The position numbers and the translations under genes are program-made. DNA of 64,000 nucleotides, taken from Streptomyces sp. NBC_01314. Its GTDB lineage: Bacteria > Actinomycetota > Actinomycetes > Streptomycetales > Streptomycetaceae. The notes below the pieces were generated by a model. That model worked only from the letters and a program-made list of their open reading frames with translations, made no database searches and was not told the DNA's origin. Positions 45,277-53,383 of this stretch are shown one piece after another (position 1 is the stretch's first letter; every line of letters starts with the position of its first letter). The stretch spans positions 2,232,001 to 2,296,000 of the forward strand of contig NZ_CP108394.1 of the NCBI RefSeq assembly GCF_041435215.1, read 5' to 3'.

Positions 45277-46418
45277 ACGCGGTTGGCCTCCGGGCGCAGG
45301 GAGTCGGCCGTGAACCGGTCGACGCTCAGCGGGCTGATGTCGACGAAGGGTACGCGCCCGAGGTACAGGTCACGGACCACCTCGCCGACCGCCGGACCCT
45401 GGAGGAATCCGTGGCCGGAGAACCCGGTCGCGTAGAGGAAACGGGAGCACGAACCGGCCTCGCCGATCAGGGCGTTGTGGTCCGGCGTGATCTCGTACAG
45501 GCCTGCCCAGCCGCCCGTCCGGCGCAGGTCGAGCAGGCCGGGCGCGCGGCGCTCCATGGCCTCGTACAGGCGGGGGATCCAGCGGTCGTGGGTGTCGGTG
45601 GCGAAGCCGGGCCGTTCGTCCGGGTCGGACATGCCGAGAAGGAGGCCGGGGCCCTCGGTGTGGAAGTAGAGGCTGCTGGTGAAGTCGATCGTCATGGGGA
45701 GGTTCGGCGGGAGGCCGGGGACCGCTTCCGTGACGGCGATCTGGCGGCGCAGGGGCTCCACCGGGAGGTCCACACCCACCATGGCGCCGACGGACCGGGA
45801 CCAGGCGCCGGCCGCGCACACGACCGTGTCGGTGACGATACGGCCCTTGCTGGTGACCACCGCGGTGATCGTGTCCCGCCAGGTCTCGATGCCCACGACC
45901 TCGCAGTTGCGCAGCACGGTCACCCCGTGGCGGCGGGCCCCGGCGGCGTAGCCGTGAACCACGGACTCGGGGGTGCAGTGCCCGTCGTCGGGCGAGAACG
46001 CGGCGGCGAGCAAACCCTCGGTGGAGATCAGCGGGGAGAGCCGCTGGGCCTCGGCGGGGTCGACCATGCGGCTGGGCACACCCAGGTCGTTCTGGAGCTG
46101 TACGCCCGCCTCGAACTGGGCGACCTCGTCGGGGGTCGTCAGGAGGAAGAGGTAGCCGACCCGGTGGAGTCCGATGTCGTGGCCCAGCTCCTGTCTGAAG
46201 CGGCCGAACGCCTCCAGGCTGCGGGCGCCGAGCTGGATGTTGAGTTCGTCGGAGAACTGCGCGCGGACCCCGCCGGCGGCCCTCGCGGTCGATCCGGAGG
46301 CCAGTTCGTCGCGTTCGACGAGGACGACGTCGTCCACTCCGGCGGCGGCCAGATGGTAGGCGATGCTCGTCCCGATGACGCCTCCGCCGATGACGACGAC
46401 CCGTGCGCTGCGGATCAC
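45273..46418 (-). CDS. FAD-dependent D-amino acid/sarcosine oxidase-like protein
   Basis: A 381-residue DAO-family flavoprotein. GxGxxG at VVVIGGGVIGTSIAYHLA (~7-24), the Glu of VLVERDELASGSTARAAGG (~33), and the second dinucleotide region WAGLYEITPDHNALIGEAG (~310) with the C-terminal ATGFSGHGFLQGPAVGEVV. It oxidises an amine or secondary amino acid and passes electrons to O2 or another acceptor. GTG 46418 follows AAAGGAG. It heads the operon with the two saccharopine-dehydrogenase-like genes; together they could oxidise a secondary amine such as saccharopine or an opine. The 191 bp upstream hold nothing I recognise. Confidence 0.9.
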   Translation of the reverse strand: MIRSARVVVIGGGVIGTSIAYHLAAAGVDDVVLVERDELASGSTARAAGGVRAQFSDELNIQLGARSLEAFGRFRQELGHDIGLHRVGYLFLLTTPDEVAQFEAGVQLQNDLGVPSRMVDPAEAQRLSPLISTEGLLAAAFSPDDGHCTPESVVHGYAAGARRHGVTVLRNCEVVGIETWRDTITAVVTSKGRIVTDTVVCAAGAWSRSVGAMVGVDLPVEPLRRQIAVTEAVPGLPPNLPMTIDFTSSLYFHTEGPGLLLGMSDPDERPGFATDTHDRWIPRLYEAMERRAPGLLDLRRTGGWAGLYEITPDHNALIGEAGSCSRFLYATGFSGHGFLQGPAVGEVVRDLYLGRVPFVDISPLSVDRFTADSLRPEANRV

Positions 46419-46609
46419 GAACGCTCCTTTCGGCCGACCGAGGTCGGATGGCCCGACGGAGTCAGGTCTTCCACCGCGGGCGAACGTTCATGCGGAGCAC
46501 CCCCGTACTTGCCGAAGGAACAGTGCGTGCGCGGCTCCGGGCGGGCGCGGCGGCCGATGTCGGAGCCGTAGGTCGCCTCCGGAACGGGCCGCCGCGCGAA
46601 CCCCGGAGC

Positions 46610-47269
46610 TCAGGACGAGTGGACCACCGCGTCCAGGTGCGGCAGGTAGTGGTCGAGCCGCTCCCGCTTGGTGCGCAGGTAGGTGATGTTGTCCTCGCAC
46701 GGCGTGATCAGCAGCGGCACCTGCTCGGAGACCGCGATGCCGTGGCGCAGCAGCGCCTCCCGCTTGCGCGGGTTGTTCGACATCAGCCGGACCGACCGTA
46801 CGCCGAGGTCGTGCAGCATCTCGGCCGCCACCCGGTAGTCGCGGGCGTCCACCGGCAGCCCGAGGGCGAGGTTCGCCTCGACGGTGTCCAGGCCCTCCGC
46901 CTGGAGCTTCATCGCCTGGAGCTTCGCCAGCAGGCCGATACCGCGCCCCTCGTGGCCGCGCAGATAGACGAGAACGCCGCGCCCCTCGGCGACTATCGCC
47001 CGGAGCGAGCTGTCCAGCTGCTCGCCGCATTCGCAGTGCTGGGAACCGAACGCGTCACCGGTCAGGCACTCCGAGTGCAGCCGTATGAGAATTCCCTCAC
47101 CGCCGCTGATGTCGCCGTACACCAACGCCACTTGTTCCTCGCCGCGGTCCTGGTCGAGATAACCTACGGCCTCGAAGTCACCATAGGTCGTGGGCAGGGG
47201 GGCGTTCACCACGCGTACGGCGCCGGAGGACTGGGCGTTCGTGCCGAGTACACCAACATTTTCTGTCAT
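46610..47269 (-). CDS. GTP cyclohydrolase II paralogue with Met120 (predicted FAPy-forming, GCH III-like activity)
   Basis: A 219-residue RibA-family protein. Zinc Cys residues are C68, C79 and C81 (HSECLTGDAFGSQHCECGE); YLRGHEGRGIGLLAKL and MSNNPRKREALL follow. E. coli RibA has Tyr105 in IRAYALQ; here the aligned residue is Met120 (LQAMKLQAEG). S. coelicolor SCO6655 has the same Met120 and was shown (Spoonamore et al. 2006) to stop at the formylamino product FAPy; M120Y restored normal GCH II activity. So this is very probably the SCO6655 orthologue and not the riboflavin enzyme; it also lacks a DHBP synthase domain. It is divergent from a creatininase-family gene with a 78-bp gap. Confidence 0.93.
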   Translation of the reverse strand: MTENVGVLGTNAQSSGAVRVVNAPLPTTYGDFEAVGYLDQDRGEEQVALVYGDISGGEGILIRLHSECLTGDAFGSQHCECGEQLDSSLRAIVAEGRGVLVYLRGHEGRGIGLLAKLQAMKLQAEGLDTVEANLALGLPVDARDYRVAAEMLHDLGVRSVRLMSNNPRKREALLRHGIAVSEQVPLLITPCEDNITYLRTKRERLDHYLPHLDAVVHSS

Positions 47270-47347
47270 GATCTGATTCCAATCTGGTAAGCCCTGGCGT
47301 CATGCGAAAATGACGGAGCATCAGCAGAGACGAGAGGCCTTGAAAAG

Positions 47348-48139
47348 ATGAGCAGTTCGAGTCTTGTACCGACGGACACCACCGCGGACGTCCGCGCGCG
47401 GGGGGCGGAGGCCGGCCGACAGGTCGCGGTGCTTCCCGTCGGCAGCTACGAGCAGCACGGCCCGTATCTGCCGCTGGCCACCGACACACTCGTCGCCTGC
47501 GCCATATCCAGGGAGATAGCGGCCGCGTATCCGGTGCATCTCCTGCCGCCCGTGACCATCGCCTGCTCGCACGAGCACGCGGCCTGGCCGGGCACCGTCA
47601 GCATTTCCGCGACGACCCTGCACGCGATGGTCCGCGACATCGCCGCGTCCCTGCGCCGGTCGGGCGTCGAGGCGCTGGTGGTGGTGAACGGACACGGCGG
47701 GAATTACGTTCTGGGCAATGTCGTCCAGGAATCCACCGCGGCGGGACATCGAATGGCGCTTTTCCCGGCGATGGAGGACTGGGAATCCGCCCGCGAACGG
47801 GCGGGCGTACAGACCTCGTTGCTCAGCGATATGCATGCGGGAGAAATAGAGACCTCCATACTTCTGCATTGCCACCCCGAATTGGTCCGGCCCGGTCACG
47901 AGACCACCGATTTCCTTGCCGACGACCGCCGTCATCTCCTCTCCCTCGGTATGTCGGCCTACACCGATTCCGGTGTCATCGGCCGTCCGTCCCTGGCATC
48001 AGCCGAAAAGGGGAAGGAGTTGCTGGCAGGGTTCGTCGAATCCTTCGGGGCGTACTTCTCGTTGGTCACCTCGGACACCTGGGACAAGGGAACGGTTCCG
48101 CCCGAGGCGCCGTCGGCACCCGCCTCGGCCGTCGGCTGA
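47348..48139 (+). CDS. Creatininase-family amidohydrolase (possible FAPy formamide hydrolase, ArfB-like)
   Basis: A 263-residue creatininase-fold metal enzyme. Motifs in order: LPVGSYEQHGPYLPLATDT (~32-50, metal Glu/His/Asp), CSHEHAAWPGTVS (~76), VVNGHGGNYVL (~115) and DMHAGEIETSILL (~160). The family includes creatininase, MftE and the archaeal ArfB, which removes the formyl group from the FAPy nucleotide. It is divergent from a cyclohydrolase predicted to release exactly that compound, so a deformylase role is the best guess. Its last 181 bp overlap the convergent membrane-protein gene tail to tail. ATG 47348; weak ribosome-binding site. Confidence 0.88.
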   Translation: MSSSSLVPTDTTADVRARGAEAGRQVAVLPVGSYEQHGPYLPLATDTLVACAISREIAAAYPVHLLPPVTIACSHEHAAWPGTVSISATTLHAMVRDIAASLRRSGVEALVVVNGHGGNYVLGNVVQESTAAGHRMALFPAMEDWESARERAGVQTSLLSDMHAGEIETSILLHCHPELVRPGHETTDFLADDRRHLLSLGMSAYTDSGVIGRPSLASAEKGKELLAGFVESFGAYFSLVTSDTWDKGTVPPEAPSAPASAVG

Positions 48140-49548
48140 CGGCGGGCCCGCAGGGAGCCGTACCAGCGTCCGACGAGCACGAGGGCCCCCGGCAGGGCGG
48201 CCGCGAAGCTGAGCACACCGTAGACGATGGCCACGGTCAGCCCCTGGGAGGCGCCCAGACCGGCGGCGCCGAAGGACCAGGCGGTGACGCCCTCACGGGG
48301 GCCCCAGCCGCCGACGTTGAGCGGCAGGCTCATGGCGATCAGGGCCAGCAGCGCGAGGGGCAGCAGCTCCAGCGGGGTCGCGGCGGACCCGGCGACGCGT
48401 GCGGCGAGCAGGAACGTCACCACGTATCCGGCCAGTACCGCCACCGACGAGACCAGCACGGCCGGGCCGCTGTCGCGGTTCAGCAGCGCGCCGCGCGCCT
48501 CGGTGAGGGCGGCCCTGACCCTGCGGCCCCGGCCTCCTGCCGCGCTCGGCCTGCGGCCCATCCGGACCGCCGCCCAGATCGCCAGCGCGCCGAGCCCGAC
48601 GAGCACGGCCACACCCGCCACGTGACGGGTCTGCTCCAGCACCGGCGACGGCAGCACCAGCAAAACCGTTACGCCCACGGCTGCCAGCACCAACTGGCCC
48701 GCCGTACGCTCGATCACCACCGCACGCACGCCCCGGCCCATGTCCCCGGAACTCCGGCCGTGCCGCACCGCGCGGTGCACGTCGCCGAGGACACCGCCGG
48801 GCAGTGCCGCGTTGAGGAACAGTGCACGGTAGTAGTCCGCGACGGCCGGCCCGAGCGGCAGCCTGATCCCGAGCGCCCGGGTCACCGCGCACCAGCGCCA
48901 CGCGCTGCACACCGTGGTGAACACGCCGATCCCGACCGCCGCCGCCAGCGTCCCGACGTCGATCCGCCGCAGCCCGTCCACGAACACGCCGGTACCCATC
49001 CGCCAGAAGACGACGGCGAGGATGACCGTTCCGGCGAGCGTGCCGAAGTGGGTGCGCAGGGCACGGGTGAATTTGGCACCGGGGCGGGGCGGGGCGGAGG
49101 CCTCGGTCGAGGGGGCCTCCGGTGAGGTGGCGTCCGGCGTCGCGACGGGCACCGCCGTAGGGCGGTGCGGCATGGACGAGTCGGAGGCGGCCTCAGAGGC
49201 GGTGATCGACAGCGAGGTCGCACCGAGGATCGGCGTAACCGAGTCGGCGCCCACGTCCGAGGCGGCCGTCGGCGACGCGGTACGGCCGGCCGCCGCGGCC
49301 GGGGACGTCGCCGCCGAGCCCCTTTCGGAACCCTCGTCCGGGGCCGCCCCGCGCAGGTCCGTGCCCGGTTCCACCGCCGCGGCAGGCAGGTCGCGCGGGC
49401 CCGCGCCGGGTGTGAGCGCGCGTACCCTCGCCCGCGCCCCGGGCGTGCTCGCCCTCACGCGGGCCCGGACTCCGCGTGGACGTACGCGTACGCGGTCCTC
49501 CGTCGCCGGCGGGTGGGCCGCGACCGTCTCCTCCGCCGGCGCCGTCAT
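47959..49548 (-). CDS. Lysylphosphatidylglycerol-synthase-TM-like (flippase-type) integral membrane protein
   Basis: A 529-residue protein. The first ~155 residues are Ala/Pro/Arg-rich and disordered; then about seven hydrophobic helices, beginning FGTLAGTVILAVVFWRMGTG. Family blocks: CSAWRWCAVTRALGIRLPL, ADYYRALFLNAALPGGVLGD, VVIERTAGQLVLAAVGV and SLPLNVGGWGPREGVTAWSF. The UPF0104/LPG-synthase TM family includes the lipid-flipping part of MprF. It is the last gene of a four-gene leftward operon (start overlaps the methyltransferase stop as ATGA). Its C-terminal ~60 residues are read antisense to the creatininase gene and look unstructured. Confidence 0.85.
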   Translation of the reverse strand: MTAPAEETVAAHPPATEDRVRVRPRGVRARVRASTPGARARVRALTPGAGPRDLPAAAVEPGTDLRGAAPDEGSERGSAATSPAAAAGRTASPTAASDVGADSVTPILGATSLSITASEAASDSSMPHRPTAVPVATPDATSPEAPSTEASAPPRPGAKFTRALRTHFGTLAGTVILAVVFWRMGTGVFVDGLRRIDVGTLAAAVGIGVFTTVCSAWRWCAVTRALGIRLPLGPAVADYYRALFLNAALPGGVLGDVHRAVRHGRSSGDMGRGVRAVVIERTAGQLVLAAVGVTVLLVLPSPVLEQTRHVAGVAVLVGLGALAIWAAVRMGRRPSAAGGRGRRVRAALTEARGALLNRDSGPAVLVSSVAVLAGYVVTFLLAARVAGSAATPLELLPLALLALIAMSLPLNVGGWGPREGVTAWSFGAAGLGASQGLTVAIVYGVLSFAAALPGALVLVGRWYGSLRARRQPTAEAGADGASGGTVPLSQVSEVTNEKYAPKDSTNPASNSFPFSADARDGRPMTPESV

Positions 49549-50510
49549 GACACTCCGCCCGTCGGCCGGGGCAGGGCCAGGAGGTCGCTGTGGTGGACGA
49601 CGACGCGGAGTTCGCCGGCCGCGTTGGCCTCCAGGCGGTCGCGGAGGTAGGCGTCGGCGCGCCCGGTGAGTTCGGGGCGCTGGTCGCAGGCGGCACCGAC
49701 CCAGCCGCGCAGCCACTCCTCGGTGAGGGCGGTGTGCCGCGTGTCGAGCTGCCAGGGGCTCGGGTGGACCCGGACCGTGGCGCCCTGCTGGGCGAAGGCC
49801 TCGCAGGCCGTGGTGATCGCGTCCGGGCCGAGCAGATCGCTCGCGCGCTGGTGGGCGTTGAACGCCTCGGCGATCTCGGTGTCCATGGGATGCGCGGGAA
49901 CGACGTCCACGCGTCCCACGACCGACAGGGTCAGCAGGGCGGGGACCCCGGCGCCCGCGCAGGCCGCGGCGAGCGCCTCGATCTCCTCGCGGGTGAGCAC
50001 GTCGAGCAGCGCGGACGCGGTGACCAGCGAGGCGCCGGCCAGGTCGTCCGCCGTCAGCCGCCCGATGTCGCCGCGCCGCGTGGAGACCGTGACGGGGCTG
50101 CCGTCGGCGGCCGCGCGGGGCGCCCGCGCGACGGCCAGCCGCAGCAGATTCGGGTCCTGGTCGTGCAGCACCCACCGCTGGGCGCCGTCCAGCCGGGGCG
50201 CGAGCCAGCGGCCCATCGAGCCGGTGCCGCAGCCCAGGTCGTGGACGGTCAGCCCGGTGGCCCGGCCGGGCAGGTTCGCGAGGCGGATCCGCAGCGGGTC
50301 CAGCAGATCCGCCGCGCGGGCGTCGGCGTCGGCGCTCTCGCGCAACTCCAGCCACTGCGGCGCGTACTGGTGCCCCTCGGGTGCCGGCGTGTCACCACCG
50401 CGCCCCGCCATGCTCAGCGCGGCCCCGGAAGCGGACGCACCCGCCGCGGCGGTGCCACCCACGGACAGTGGCCCACCCGCGGACGCGGTCATATCGGCAG
50501 AAGTGGTCAT
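49545..50510 (-). CDS. Class I SAM-dependent methyltransferase
   Basis: A 321-residue protein. After ~45 Ala/Gly/Ser-rich residues, the Rossmann methyltransferase core shows motif I VHDLGCGTGSMGRWLAP (~89-105), an acidic WVLHDQDPNLL (~113) and motif IV-like DDLAGASLVTASALLDVLT (~154). The acceptor is unknown. Its ATG overlaps the glycosyltransferase stop and its stop overlaps the membrane-protein start, so it is tightly coupled to both. In this operon it may methylate a sugar or the heterocycle made by the cyclohydrolase branch. Confidence 0.88.
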   Translation of the reverse strand: MTTSADMTASAGGPLSVGGTAAAGASASGAALSMAGRGGDTPAPEGHQYAPQWLELRESADADARAADLLDPLRIRLANLPGRATGLTVHDLGCGTGSMGRWLAPRLDGAQRWVLHDQDPNLLRLAVARAPRAAADGSPVTVSTRRGDIGRLTADDLAGASLVTASALLDVLTREEIEALAAACAGAGVPALLTLSVVGRVDVVPAHPMDTEIAEAFNAHQRASDLLGPDAITTACEAFAQQGATVRVHPSPWQLDTRHTALTEEWLRGWVGAACDQRPELTGRADAYLRDRLEANAAGELRVVVHHSDLLALPRPTGGVS

Positions 50511-51730
50511 GCCGCCCTCCGAGGTTCGTGCCGCAACCGTCCCAGTACATGGGCGAGGCTACGGGCCGTGGTCGCCCACCCGTCCAGCGCGGCCCGGCGC
50601 CCGCGCGCCGCGGCCTTCAGCCGACGCCGTACGTCGGCCTCCCCGAACCAGCCGCGCAGCTCCGCCGCGATGGCCGCCGGGTTCTCCGGCGGTACGAGGA
50701 TGCCGGGGACCCCGCCGTCGGGGGCTCGGCCGACGGCCTCGGGGAGACCGCCGACGTCCGTGGCCAGGACGGGGATCCCGCGCGCGAGGGCTTCGGTGAC
50801 CGCCATGCCGTATGTCTCGGCGTAGGAGGTGAGGACCATCAGGTCGGCGGCGGCGTAGCTGGCGTCGAGTCGCGCGCCGGCCTGCGGTCCGGCGAGGTGG
50901 AACCGGTCCTCCAGCCCGAACTTCGCGATCAGCGTGCGGATGTGGTCGACGTACTCGGGCTCCTGGTCGAGGCTGCCCACCAGCACACAGCTCCAGCGCA
51001 GTTCGGTGACGGTCGCGAGAGCCTCCACCAGCCGGTGCTGCCCCTTGCGCGGGGTGACCGCGGCCACGCACAGCAGCCGGGAGACGCCGTCGGTGCCGGA
51101 GGCGAGGGGTGCGATGTCGGCGCCGGGGGCGGCGACATGGACCCGCTCGGGGGCGAGCCCGTGGTGTGACACGAGTCTGCGGACGGCCCATTCGCTGGTC
51201 GCGATCACGGCGGACACACCCCGCAGGGTCGCCCGCTCCTTGGCGTCGAGTTCGGCGGCGAGTTCGGGCTCCAGACCCGTCTCGTCGCCGAGCGGCAGAT
51301 GCACCAGCACGGCCAGGCAGAGGCGCTCGGCCTCGGGGAGGATGATCTCGGGGACGCCACAGGCGACCAGGCCGTCGAGGAGGACGACCGTGCCGTCGGG
51401 AAATTCGCGCAGCGTACGGGCGAGTTCGGCGCGTGCCGTCTCGGACGGGCTGGGCCAGCTGCCGTCGATCGCGTGCTTGTGCACCTGCCAGCCGAAGCCC
51501 GGCAGGTCGAGGCAGATCCGGCGGTCGTAGGCGTTGCCGCCGCTGGGCCGGGCCAGGTCGTCCACGCCACCCGGCATCACGAAGTGCAGGGAACGCAGCG
51601 ACATCGGAACGATGGCCGCGTTCTTCAGCGCCGCGTTCTGCACGGGCACATAGCCGAGCCTCACTTGCTCTCCCCCGTTTGCCTGGGCGCTGGTGCCGAC
51701 GGCCGCCCGGTCGATGGTCACGTCGGTCAC
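50507..51730 (-). CDS. Glycosyltransferase, family 4 (GT-B)
   Basis: A 407-residue GT-B enzyme. The N-terminal acceptor domain has [19 protein letters not shown] and [19 protein letters not shown]; the donor domain has [19 protein letters not shown] (~214), the EX7E motif in [19 protein letters not shown] (~320) and VGGLPEAVG. It transfers a sugar from an NDP donor with retention, to an unknown acceptor. The start is GTG 51730, overlapping the PTPS-like stop as GTGA, and its own stop overlaps the methyltransferase. SCO6650-SCO6655 of S. coelicolor would hold an equivalent gene if the order is the same (inference). Confidence 0.9.
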   Translation of the reverse strand: MTDVTIDRAAVGTSAQANGGEQVRLGYVPVQNAALKNAAIVPMSLRSLHFVMPGGVDDLARPSGGNAYDRRICLDLPGFGWQVHKHAIDGSWPSPSETARAELARTLREFPDGTVVLLDGLVACGVPEIILPEAERLCLAVLVHLPLGDETGLEPELAAELDAKERATLRGVSAVIATSEWAVRRLVSHHGLAPERVHVAAPGADIAPLASGTDGVSRLLCVAAVTPRKGQHRLVEALATVTELRWSCVLVGSLDQEPEYVDHIRTLIAKFGLEDRFHLAGPQAGARLDASYAAADLMVLTSYAETYGMAVTEALARGIPVLATDVGGLPEAVGRAPDGGVPGILVPPENPAAIAAELRGWFGEADVRRRLKAAARGRRAALDGWATTARSLAHVLGRLRHEPRRAA

Positions 51731-52125
51731 AGAGCACGCTCGTAACTCGCCCAGGCGATGTGCGACTCGTGCAGGGTGACCGTGATTCCCGCGATGCCCT
51801 TGGCGTTCTCCCCCAGGGCGCCGTTGTGGATCCGCTCGGCGAGGCGGTCCGCGATCACCTTGGCCAGGAACTCCGTCGAGGTGTTCGTGTGGGCGAAGAC
51901 GGGCTCGTTGTCGAGGTTGCGATAGTTCAACTCGCTCACCACGGCACCGAGCTCCTGCGTGGCCAGCCCGATGTCTACGACGATGTTGTCGTCGTCCAGC
52001 TCGGCGCGCCGGAAGGTGGCGTCCACGAGGAACGTGGCGCCGTGAAGGCGCTGCGCGGGTCCGAAGACCTCCCCGCGGAAGCTGTGGGCGATCATGATGT
52101 GATCGCGGACGGTGATGCTGAACAA
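51727..52125 (-). CDS. 6-pyruvoyltetrahydropterin synthase homologue lacking the zinc and catalytic residues
   Basis: A 132-residue T-fold (PTPS/QueD) protein. Start TTG 52125, with GGAGGG 7 nt upstream; the longer frame has no such site. The metal region reads [20 protein letters not shown]14 and H28 remain, but the usual second His of HGH is Ala30 and the catalytic Cys is absent. The solved S. coelicolor homologue SCO6650 likewise lacks zinc and the catalytic triad and has no PTPS activity while keeping a pterin-binding pocket (Spoonamore et al. 2008). The conserved pterin-binding Glu is probably in TLHESHIAW (~120). First gene of the four-gene leftward operon. Confidence 0.9.
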   Translation of the reverse strand: MFSITVRDHIMIAHSFRGEVFGPAQRLHGATFLVDATFRRAELDDDNIVVDIGLATQELGAVVSELNYRNLDNEPVFAHTNTSTEFLAKVIADRLAERIHNGALGENAKGIAGITVTLHESHIAWASYERAL

Positions 52126-52293
52126 CGGACGACCCTCCAGTGCGGTACGTCTGCCCCCGGGCCGGGGCATGCCGTGTAGTACGGCTGCTCCCTACCCGTT
52201 GTTCAGCCGAGTTTTGCGGTTTCTTTGGAGGTCAATGTTCCGTTCGGGCAGTTCAGGGGCGGGTGGGACAACCCAGAACGCTCGACCTCCGGC

Positions 52294-53277
52294 TCACTCG
52301 GCACCGTAGCGGACCCGGTGGCACAAAATCCCCGGCAGTTCTCCGCTCGCCAGCTTCGGCATGACGTCCGGGAGCTCCTCGAAGGCACACTCTCCGGTGA
52401 CCAGTGCGTCGAAGCGGGCGTCGGCGAGGAGCTCGAGGGCGAGCGCCAGCCGGTCCGCGTACGTACGTCCGACGCGCCCGGCCGGGGAGACGGTTCCGAC
52501 CTGGCTGCTGCGGATGGTGAGCCGGCGCGAGTGGAAGGCCTCGCCGAGCGGCAGGGCGATCCGGCGGTCGCCGTACCAGCTCAGCTCGATGACCGTGCCC
52601 TCGGCGGCGAGCAGTTCGATGGAGCGGACGAGTCCCTGTTCGCTGGCGCTGGCGTGCACGACGAGGTCGCACTCCCCCAACGCGTCCTCGGGCAGCGCGA
52701 AGTCGACGCCGAGCGCGCGGGCGACGCCGGCGCGCGCCGGGTCGGCGTCGACCAACTGGACGCGCACGCCCGGGTAGCGGGCGAGCAGCGCGGCGACCGA
52801 GCAGCCGACCATGCCGCCGCCCACGACGGCGATCCGGTCCCCGATGAGCGGAGCCGCGTCCCACAGGGCGTTGACGGCGGTCTCCACGGTCCCGGCCAGG
52901 ACGGCCCGCGCCGCGGGCACGGACTCCGGCACAACCGTGACGGCGCTCACGGGCACGACGTAGTGACTCTGGTGCGGATACAGGCAGAAAACAGTCCTGC
53001 CGAGCAGTGCGTCCGGCCCCTCTTCCACCCGCCCGACGCTGAGATAGCCGTACTTCACGGGAGCGGGGAAATCGCCCTCCTGGAAGGGCGCGCGCATGGT
53101 CGCGTGCTGGTTCTCGGGCACTTGGCCGCGGAACACGAGCGTCTCGGTGCCCCGGCTGACTCCTGAGTACAGCGCACGGACGAGCACCTCGTTCTCGCCG
53201 GGTTCGACGAGCGTCTCCTCGCGGATCTCACCCTGTCCCGGGGAGCGTAGCCAGAAGGCCTTGGCTGTCGGTTTCAT
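52294..53277 (-). CDS. MDR-family (zinc-alcohol-dehydrogenase-like) oxidoreductase
   Basis: A 327-residue medium-chain dehydrogenase. N-terminal GroES-like part: ALYSGVSRGTETLVFRG (~43-59), where classical enzymes have a zinc Cys (CGTD) and this one has Ser-Arg; FCLYPHQSHYVVP follows. The cofactor domain starts with IGDRIAVVGGGMVGCSVAAL (~158) and VQLVDADPARA. It is shorter than typical ADHs and may be zinc-free. ATG 53277 has GGAGA upstream. It points away from the CDP-alcohol phosphotransferase and lies 168 bp upstream of the PTPS-like operon, so it probably belongs to the same pathway. Confidence 0.87.
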   Translation of the reverse strand: MKPTAKAFWLRSPGQGEIREETLVEPGENEVLVRALYSGVSRGTETLVFRGQVPENQHATMRAPFQEGDFPAPVKYGYLSVGRVEEGPDALLGRTVFCLYPHQSHYVVPVSAVTVVPESVPAARAVLAGTVETAVNALWDAAPLIGDRIAVVGGGMVGCSVAALLARYPGVRVQLVDADPARAGVARALGVDFALPEDALGECDLVVHASASEQGLVRSIELLAAEGTVIELSWYGDRRIALPLGEAFHSRRLTIRSSQVGTVSPAGRVGRTYADRLALALELLADARFDALVTGECAFEELPDVMPKLASGELPGILCHRVRYGAE

Positions 53278-53383
53278 GTGCGTCTCCGTGAACGGTCGGG
53301 CGGTTCGCCACGTACGCAGCGGTGGAAGTCGCGGACACGGTACGCGGCGATGATCCACTTGTCACACGTTCGGAAGGTATGCG

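Noticed and set aside
46610..47269. Calling the gene ribA of riboflavin biosynthesis
   Set aside because: Met replaces the Tyr needed for APy release, there is no DHBP synthase domain or other rib gene nearby, and the context matches SCO6655.
47270..47347. FMN riboswitch upstream of the ribA-like gene
   Set aside because: The 78-bp gap is too short and lacks the conserved RFN element; the gene is also not a riboflavin-pathway enzyme by its Met120.
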